Positions 58,923 to 64,000 of a stretch of DNA of 64,000 nt are shown piece by piece; position 1 is the first letter of the stretch; every line of letters starts with the position of its first letter. Under the pieces are notes generated by a model. That model had not been told where the DNA came from. It was given only the letters and a program-made list of their open reading frames with translations, and did not search any database. The stretch comes from Bacillota bacterium (GTDB lineage: Bacteria; Bacillota; UBA4882; UBA8346). Made by a program: the position numbers and the translations under genes. Location of the stretch: positions 13,927 to 77,926 of the forward strand of contig JAEWZY010000028.1 in the NCBI GenBank assembly GCA_023394955.1. Reading direction: 5' to 3'.

Positions 58923-59765
58923 TTATAATTGCGGAGCTCTTTCTAAAGCTGCTTCTTTGTTGGGGACATCTTCCCAGAGGGAGATATCAACCCTGCGGTT
59001 GAAGCTCCAGGCCGATTCGGTATGACCGTCGGCGGCGGGATAATCCTCGCCATAAGCGTAGACGGTGATCCGGGCGGCGTCAATCCCTTTTTCAACCAAG
59101 TATTTTTTAACAGTCTCAGCTCTGCGGTTAGAGAGTTTGATATTATACTGGTTGGTCCCTCTTTCGTCGGCATGGCCGCCTAACACGATTTTGAGAGCAG
59201 GATTTTCTTTGAGGACCGCCACATTGGAATCGAGGTAATAAACCTGATTCGCCCGGATGTTTGATTTGTCGAAATCAAAGTATATTGATTCCAGATTCTC
59301 GTTGGGGTCAACCGGAGCGGCAGCTTCCGGTTCAACCTTTACTTCCGGTTGGGGTTCAGGCTTAACTTCCTGAACGGGAGCTTTTACTATGATTGCTCCC
59401 TTAACGGTGAAAGCTTCGGTTAAAGCCGCCGGTTTTTCTTTTTTGGAAATCGAGCCGATGTTAACTACTACTAAATCCCATGCGCCTTCAGCTTGGCCTG
59501 TTAAGTCAAGGGTACCAGTGATTTCGGTTTTGGTGACGTTTAGATTGGTGGCGATAATATCTGATTGACCTGGTTTGCTAAGTTTGACATAAGCCGATTT
59601 ATGAAATTTTGCGCCCGTTACAACTATGTTTACCGCTTCAGTATTAAGTCCGGTATTTGGGGAAACCGAAGCGACCTCGGGAACGGGACAACCCAGCGCG
59701 ATTGCGCCTAAACTAAGTACTAGAACAAGCGATAAAACCGATACAACTAATAGTTTTTTTTGCAT
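58923..59765 (-). CDS. OmpA/Pal-like peptidoglycan-binding protein with IPT/TIG domain
   Basis: 280 residues. Signal peptide to about residue 25, with ALGC resembling a weak lipobox. Residues about 28-120 read as an immunoglobulin-like IPT/TIG domain (VASVSPNTGLNTEAVNIVVTG). A Pro/Glu/Val-rich linker (about 125-160) leads to the OmpA C-terminal domain (about 165-270) with YFDFDKSNIR, GGHADERGTNQYN and LSNRRAETVKKYL, the set that binds diaminopimelate in peptidoglycan. It probably links the outer envelope to the wall, as Pal does. No tol genes are in the window. Confidence 0.88.
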   Translation of the reverse strand: MQKKLLVVSVLSLVLVLSLGAIALGCPVPEVASVSPNTGLNTEAVNIVVTGAKFHKSAYVKLSKPGQSDIIATNLNVTKTEITGTLDLTGQAEGAWDLVVVNIGSISKKEKPAALTEAFTVKGAIIVKAPVQEVKPEPQPEVKVEPEAAAPVDPNENLESIYFDFDKSNIRANQVYYLDSNVAVLKENPALKIVLGGHADERGTNQYNIKLSNRRAETVKKYLVEKGIDAARITVYAYGEDYPAADGHTESAWSFNRRVDISLWEDVPNKEAALERAPQL

Positions 59766-60342
59766 TTAATTACCTCCAAGTTTTTGATATTCTGTCTGAT
59801 TTGAACCGCATCACTCCCTTTAATTTAATTACTCTTATTATCTCAAAAGGCGGATTATAGGTCAAACCTTATCTAATTTTACAATCGGTACTTAGAATGG
59901 ATTTCTTAAGCTGAGCCGAGATTAAATTTAGATTATCGGAAAGTTGCTAGAAAGGAGCGGTTTATTCAGTATCAGAAAAAAGTATCGTATGTATTGCTAT
60001 TGATTATAAATTAAACTGATTATAAACTTTACTCAGCTAGCATATATGTCCCAGATGTCTAACACCGACTCACCCCGCGCTAGTTTCCTGCCCATCGTTA
60101 TCTCAGTTGGCCCCTCTCTCCTCCGATGCTGTTCCCGCGCGCCGTCTCAGCAAAGAGGGGCTAGCGGATTTGGCTTTCTAATTCCCGTCTTGATCAGCCT
60201 TTCCTCTCTATTGACATGACTTTCAGTATTGCTTCATGATAGAGAGGCGAGGTGAGTCGGTTTTAACCGCCTGAGTTAACTTGATAACCAGTTAAATTAA
60301 TTAAACGAACTTCATTGCTCATAAGTTTCCAGTTTTTCAGAA
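59766..60342. other. Intergenic region containing repeat copy B
   Basis: 577 bases without a gene. 59766-60015 is AT-rich and contains the upstream region of the Pal-like gene, whose AGGTAATTAAATGC start region has a ribosome binding site AGG. 60016-60292 is the repeat element. The last 50 bases precede the stop of the DUF815 gene. Confidence 0.5.
60016..60292. repeat. Dispersed repeat element, copy B (terminal inverted repeats)
   Basis: A 277-base noncoding block with 21-base imperfect terminal inverted repeats (17 of 21 positions). Internal stems: ACCGACTCACC with GGTGAGTCGGT (11 bp, perfect), CCCCTCT with AGAGGGG, and CCTCTCTAT with ATAGAGAGG. It aligns with copy A at 14815-15017; the CCCCTCT/AGAGGGG stem here corresponds to CCCCCTTG/CAAGGGG there, so both arms changed together. 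Copy A lacks the ACCGACTCACC stem and part of the third stem. Confidence 0.65.
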
Positions 60343-61590
60343 TTAATATCGTTCTTTAGTTGAATCATTCAATCCCAATTCTCCTTCCAGTTGGTCGATG
60401 AATTGCTTGGCGGTCCGTCCGGAACGCAGGTTTTGTTGGCGTTCCCACTGGATGGCCCGGGATTGAATCTCTCGCCAGGGTAATTTGATCCCTCTTTGGG
60501 CGGATAATTGCTGGACGATGGTTAAGTATTCCTCTTGGTTGGGGGCGGTGTAAGTCAAGGTAATGCCAAACCGGTCCGATAAGGAAAGCTTTTCTTGGAC
60601 CGCGTCATTGCCGTGGAGTTCGTCTTCGCGGTCGGCGAAGGTTTCTTTAATTAAGTGCCGCCGGTTGGAAGTGGCATAGATTAGCGCGTTTGCCGGACGA
60701 ACTTCCAAACCGCCTTCTAAAACCGCTTTTAAATGTTTATATTGAACCTCTCCGGTGTCAAAAGATAGATCATCCACGTAAATAATGAATTTTAACCCCC
60801 GGGTCCGTAATTTGGCGGCGATTAACGGGAAATCTTTCAAATCTTCCTTACTGACCTCTATCAAGCGTAATTTTTCACCGCTAAACTTATGGTTTAAGGC
60901 TTTAATGGAAGAGGACTTTCCGGCGCCCCGGTCACCGTATAGTAAAATATTATTAGCGGGCAGATCGTTTAGAAACTGAAGGGTGTTTTGGATCAAGGCA
61001 TTTTTTTGCGTTTCATAGCCTACTAAATCTTCGAAAGTAATTTGGTCCGGATCGGTTACCGGCTTGAAATGCCGGATCGCGGAATTCCAGACGAAAGAGG
61101 AGTAGCTGCCGAAAAGACCGGCGCCGCGCTTATGATAGAAATCAGCCAGCCATCCGAGGCTCTGGTCGATTTTATTTTGGTATAAGGCGTCGAACCCCGG
61201 ATTAAGGCCAACCTCCAAACCGGGTTTCACATGAAGCGGGAATCCGGCAAAAGGTCCCCAATGAAGTAAGACGCTTAAAATTTTTAAGTCATGCTGTACG
61301 GCATAGATAATATTGGCCGGGATTTTCTGATATTCCCCCCGTTCACAACCGAGAGCGAAATAGTTTTCATCGTTCTCGATCAGGCTCCATAAAAAAGAAG
61401 CCCAAGCGTTAAGACTTTTGGGGTACTTTTCCAGAATCGAACCGAGCCATCCGGAAAGAGAAGGATTAAAAGGCTCCTTAGCGATAATCTCAAGAAGTTC
61501 ACGGATTAGTTGATCATGCTTTAGGGAGCGGTAGATAATCAAGCGGTCAAATAATTGAACGATATTTCCGGGTTCTAGTTGCGTTTTCAA
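60343..61590 (-). CDS. DUF815 family AAA+ ATPase
   Basis: 415 residues. The N-terminal 190 residues are unassigned; the rest is the AAA+ domain of DUF815: LVGYETQKNALIQNT, Walker A YGDRGAGKSS near 218, Walker B IIYVDDLSF near 273, and YATSNRRHLIKE plus LSLSDRFGI sensor regions. Biological role is not established; related ATPases act as remodelling or helicase-loader-like proteins. TTG start at 61590 with GAGGTGAT upstream. Confidence 0.88.
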   Translation of the reverse strand: MKTQLEPGNIVQLFDRLIIYRSLKHDQLIRELLEIIAKEPFNPSLSGWLGSILEKYPKSLNAWASFLWSLIENDENYFALGCERGEYQKIPANIIYAVQHDLKILSVLLHWGPFAGFPLHVKPGLEVGLNPGFDALYQNKIDQSLGWLADFYHKRGAGLFGSYSSFVWNSAIRHFKPVTDPDQITFEDLVGYETQKNALIQNTLQFLNDLPANNILLYGDRGAGKSSSIKALNHKFSGEKLRLIEVSKEDLKDFPLIAAKLRTRGLKFIIYVDDLSFDTGEVQYKHLKAVLEGGLEVRPANALIYATSNRRHLIKETFADREDELHGNDAVQEKLSLSDRFGITLTYTAPNQEEYLTIVQQLSAQRGIKLPWREIQSRAIQWERQQNLRSGRTAKQFIDQLEGELGLNDSTKERY

Positions 61591-61698
61591 GATATCACCT
61601 CAATGGTTTAATGTTCGAGGCGATCCTAAAAAATCCCTGCAAGTTGGGGAAGAATTTAACTAAGCTGTAAGGAGCGGGGTCCGATCTGACAGCTTAGC

Positions 61699-62439
61699 TT
61701 AGCAAGGTTTATTTAAAAGGCCTTGCTCCCGGGTGCTATTGATCACGATTTGGGCTGCTTCGCCCGGGTCGTCAGCGATCTGAAATAGATTTAAGTCGTT
61801 CCGGTCAATACAACCCGCCTCCATCATTCGTTCTTCCATCCAATCCACTAGTCCGCTCCAGTAATGGCGGTCATAGAGCACTACTGGGAAATGGTCGATT
61901 TTGTCCGTCTGGACCAGGGTCAAGGCCTCGAAAAGCTCGTCAATGGTGCCGAAACCACCGGGCATGATGATAAAGGCGATGGCATATTTAATGAACATTA
62001 ATTTGCGGACGAAAAAGTACCTGAACTTTAGGGCGATGGTTTGATAAGGATTGGGGGCCGGTTCATGGGGCAATTGGATACTGCAACCCACTGAGACGCC
62101 GTTCACTTGATGAGCGCCTTTATTAGCGGCTTCCATGATTCCGGGGCCGCCGCCGGAGAGCACCGCTAGTCCGGCGGCGGCCAGTTGTTCTGCAATGGAA
62201 ACGGTGGCTTGATAAAAGGGGCTAGACTCGGTAAACCGGGCCGAACCGAAGATGGCCGCCGCCGGGCCGATTTTGGATAAGGCGTCGAAACCTTCTACCA
62301 TTTCACCTTGAATTCGTAAAACACGCCAAGGGTCCTGAGTTGTAAAGTCGGGGTTTGGGGGACAGGGAGACTGGAGCAGCTCTTTATCTTCATTGTCGTA
62401 CCAGCCCTTGGGCTGTTGCAGTTGGATCAAATTCATCAC
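61699..62439 (-). CDS. LOG family protein (TIGR00730 Rossmann fold)
   Basis: 246 residues. The signature PGGFGTIDELFEALTLVQT and the upstream GGGPGIMEAANKGA define the LOG/'lysine decarboxylase-like' family, nucleotide 5'-monophosphate phosphoribohydrolases; no true decarboxylase activity is expected. A preceding SARFTESSPFY supports the bacterial YvdD/PpnN-like group. ATG 62439 or 62436. The 21-base tandem array lies directly upstream of it on this strand. Confidence 0.88.
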   Translation of the reverse strand: MMNLIQLQQPKGWYDNEDKELLQSPCPPNPDFTTQDPWRVLRIQGEMVEGFDALSKIGPAAAIFGSARFTESSPFYQATVSIAEQLAAAGLAVLSGGGPGIMEAANKGAHQVNGVSVGCSIQLPHEPAPNPYQTIALKFRYFFVRKLMFIKYAIAFIIMPGGFGTIDELFEALTLVQTDKIDHFPVVLYDRHYWSGLVDWMEERMMEAGCIDRNDLNLFQIADDPGEAAQIVINSTREQGLLNKPC

Positions 62440-62478
62440 CGGTTATATTTTAACCGGAATTAGATTAATATACGCTTG

Positions 62479-62764
62479 GCGACAGTCCCGAATAGCATCC
62501 GGAGAGTAAAAATTAGACTAGTGATAGTTCCGGTTAGTAACGAGATACTAAAAATTAGTCTCCGGATAGTAAAATTTACCCTTGGGACAGTTCCGGCCAG
62601 TCTCCGGAGGCCAAAGATCAGTCTCCCGGTAGTTCCAATCAGTCTCCGGATGGTAAAATTCACTCTCGGGACAGTCCCGGCCGGCCTCGGGAGGTTAAAA
62701 ACCAGTCTCCCGATAGTTCCGGTTAGTTTCCGGAGAGTCCCAACGATTCTTTAGAGGCTCCCGG
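62479..62764. repeat. Tandem array of 13 degenerate 21-base units
   Basis: Thirteen consecutive 21-base units (62479-62751) plus a partial unit. Two forms roughly alternate: one near CGGATAGTAAAATT-AGTCTC and one near GGGACAGTTCCGGCCAGTCTC (written here split). Almost all units end in AGTCTC or a one-base variant. The spacing is exact, without indels, so plus and minus frames stay open as seven-residue repeats. No insertion-sequence, CRISPR spacer or coding signal is visible. Confidence 0.85.
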
Positions 62765-62828
62765 GAGGGGTCCGCCGATTTATCCAAAGAAAAACGGAGC
62801 GTCCGCCGCACTCCGCATCATCACCGGG

Positions 62829-63323
62829 TTATGTTGATTTGGCAGCCGCTATTTGTTCTTGGGAAGGAGCGGCCTTTTTGACCGACTTTTTGAAGAACTC
62901 GGCCATTTCCTCGGCTACCACGTTCAGACCGGGGACCTTATCCCGGTTTTGTTTGACAGCCGCGTAAATCTCCAAGGTTCCGCTTAAGTTGTCGCTATCA
63001 ATAGCCATCAGGGTTTTTCCTACGCTTTCCGCTAGTTCGTTGATCAGGTTCGCAATGGGGGTCAGTTCCTTAGATAAGAGATAATCTCTGATAAATTCCT
63101 CTTTGTCGAAGACGGCGGGCATGATCTCCGGGTGGTCGTTGACAGCGTGGTAGGCTTTGTCGATTAATGGAGGAAAAGTATTGCCGGGTTTGAATAGGCT
63201 GCGGACTTCTTTTGGTTGCAGAGTGAGCAGAAAAGTTAAGGCATTTTTGATTTCGGTTAGTTTCTGGAGTATTTCGGTTTTCGTCTCCGGGGTAAGGGTA
63301 GCAGAGACTAAATTTTGAGCCAT
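62829..63323 (-). CDS. Conserved-looking helical protein of unknown function
   Basis: 164 residues from ATG 63323, fixed by AAGGAGG just upstream. No signal peptide. Mostly helical by composition, with a Pro-containing central loop (FKPGNTFPPLIDKAYHAV) and a lysine/alanine-rich C-terminus (KKSVKKAAPSQEQIAAAKST). I do not recognise a family. A structured leader RNA precedes it. Confidence 0.75.
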   Translation of the reverse strand: MAQNLVSATLTPETKTEILQKLTEIKNALTFLLTLQPKEVRSLFKPGNTFPPLIDKAYHAVNDHPEIMPAVFDKEEFIRDYLLSKELTPIANLINELAESVGKTLMAIDSDNLSGTLEIYAAVKQNRDKVPGLNVVAEEMAEFFKKSVKKAAPSQEQIAAAKST

Positions 63324-63500
63324 GTCTGGACCTCCTTCGTTTCGGGTTTGGTTTAGCCTTCGTCCTATGGAAAACAAGCTTCGGCATCGGTGTCAAGGAG
63401 CTTGTTTTTCCCGCTTCGACAATACGGTTGGCATTGCTTTCGGCGGGACAAAGAGCACCCGTTTATTTGGGTACAATTCAAGATTATCCCAGTGATCTCC
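63324..63500 (-). promoter_or_regulatory. Structured 5' leader with three hairpins
   Basis: Read on the minus strand, three stem-loops follow one another before the gene at 62829: ACCC...GGGT (near 63470-63455), a 38-base CCCGC...CAAT...ATTG...GCGGG hairpin (63447-63410), and AAAACAAGCT...AGCTTGTTTT (63408-63371), a perfect 10-bp stem ending in TTGTTTT like a terminator. It matches no riboswitch I know. Confidence 0.45.
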
Positions 63501-64000
63501 TGCAAAAAAAGGAAATGTTTTCTATAGTTTTTATATTTTTTTACATTTGCCAAGACAGAGGTGGGTTTTTTGGGGGGAAAATTTTTAAGATATGGTAGTT
63601 ATACAATGATTCAAAGTAAAAAAATGTAACCGAGTTGAAATGAAAAATTTGTTGTCTTAAGTCTTAGTGCCGGGACACCTTCTGAAAATTAAAATATAAA
63701 TTTCGGATACTTATAAAAAATGGATACCAATATTAAAAAGATAGCAGGATATCATTGGAAATGATTGTTTTAAATTGGGGAGATTCGGGATCGGGATTAA
63801 ATGAAAAAGAACAGGTAATGGAGGTCAAGATGGACGTTTTGGGGATTATTAAGTAAACTATAAATTATTGGTAGTTAATACCGATATAAATTAGAGTGGG
63901 TTAAGATGAGCCGTTATTTAGGAAGACTTTATTTAGAGAAAACAACAAACCTGGTATCAATCCACTTTGGAGCTATTTAAATTTAATTTTTTTGGATGAA
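63501..64000. other. AT-rich intergenic end of window
   Basis: About 500 very AT-rich bases. Only very short open frames occur (for example ATG 63906, 24 codons). I see no gene, tRNA or repeat that can be supported; it probably holds the promoter of the minus-strand leader and the upstream region of a gene beyond the window. Confidence 0.4.

Noticed and set aside
62460..62754. Open frames on both strands over the 21-base array, suggesting a heptad-repeat protein
   Set aside because: A repeat of 21 bases automatically keeps frames open on both strands; no ribosome binding site or good start codon supports either.
62479..62764. CRISPR array
   Set aside because: Units abut directly without unique spacers, and no cas gene is present.

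Overview
The window looks like chromosome from a spore-forming Bacillota (Firmicutes) lineage that also builds an outer membrane. Two sets of genes point there together. Bacillota/Clostridia markers are the six-cysteine SCIFF peptide with its radical SAM maturase, SPOCS (DUF3794) and LysM spore-type proteins, an RFN riboswitch ahead of ribD-ribE-ribBA-ribH, and a YlxP-type DUF503 protein. Diderm markers are lpxC-fabZ-lpxA-lpxI, lptC-lptA-lptB-lptF, a short LptD-like protein, an SLH plus beta-barrel (OmpM-like) protein, a Pal/OmpA-type protein and a Spy-like periplasmic protein. Hydrogenispora/Limnochordia, Halanaerobiales or Negativicutes relatives fit; the sequence alone does not let me choose. 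Base composition by eye is in the low-to-mid 40s % G+C and fairly even, with AT-rich intergenic DNA and no intact transposase or prophage.

Layout. 0-3 kb: the end of an SDR oxidoreductase and a large chemoreceptor. 3.1-6.9 kb: FMN riboswitch and the complete riboflavin operon. 7-9.1 kb: an MsbA-like ABC exporter with an unusual extra domain. 9.4-11.7 kb: a LysR regulator and divergent purA. 11.7-14.4 kb: five tRNA genes in two groups, separated by an integrase remnant and a second chemoreceptor. 14.5-24.8 kb: mostly single genes and small units (ylxP, an ArgA-like acetyltransferase, a PfkB kinase, a two-component system facing a Spy-like gene, a phosphoesterase, a polyferredoxin membrane protein, a GreA-like protein with an HNH-like protein, an RNA methyltransferase). 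24.9-27.4 kb: a maltokinase / GlgM-type glycosyltransferase pair. 27.5-31.4 kb: CheY, DMT and ZIP transporters, citramalate synthase. 31.8-35.8 kb: spore-type LysM/SPOCS proteins. 35.9-39.2 kb: an orphan large membrane protein with a GlnQ-like ATPase.

39.3-51.6 kb is the envelope core. A near-perfect promoter starts lpxC-fabZ-lpxA, followed by a terminator and lpxI, then lptC-lptA-lptB, lptF, DUF3084, YqgF-like nuclease, OmpM-like protein, a repeat protein and LptD. It covers early lipid A synthesis and most of the LPS transport bridge; lpxB, lpxD, lpxK and Kdo genes are not in the window. Two genes in this stretch appear to start at non-standard codons (ATA and ATT) placed correctly behind strong ribosome binding sites.

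51.8-58 kb: a solitary DNA methyltransferase, a small Cys-rich gene, tRNA-Ala, scfA-scfB-suhB and tex. 58-63.4 kb is on the minus strand: YdcF-like, Pal-like, a DUF815 ATPase, a LOG-family hydrolase and an unknown protein with a structured leader.

Strongest candidates for undescribed biology: a dispersed repeat family with terminal inverted repeats and compensating stem changes (14.8 and 60.0 kb); a 13-unit 21-bp tandem array (62.5 kb); the two non-canonical starts; the 842-residue membrane protein/ATPase pair; the GreA-like/degenerate-HNH pair behind a paired-hairpin leader; and the three-hairpin leader at 63.4 kb.
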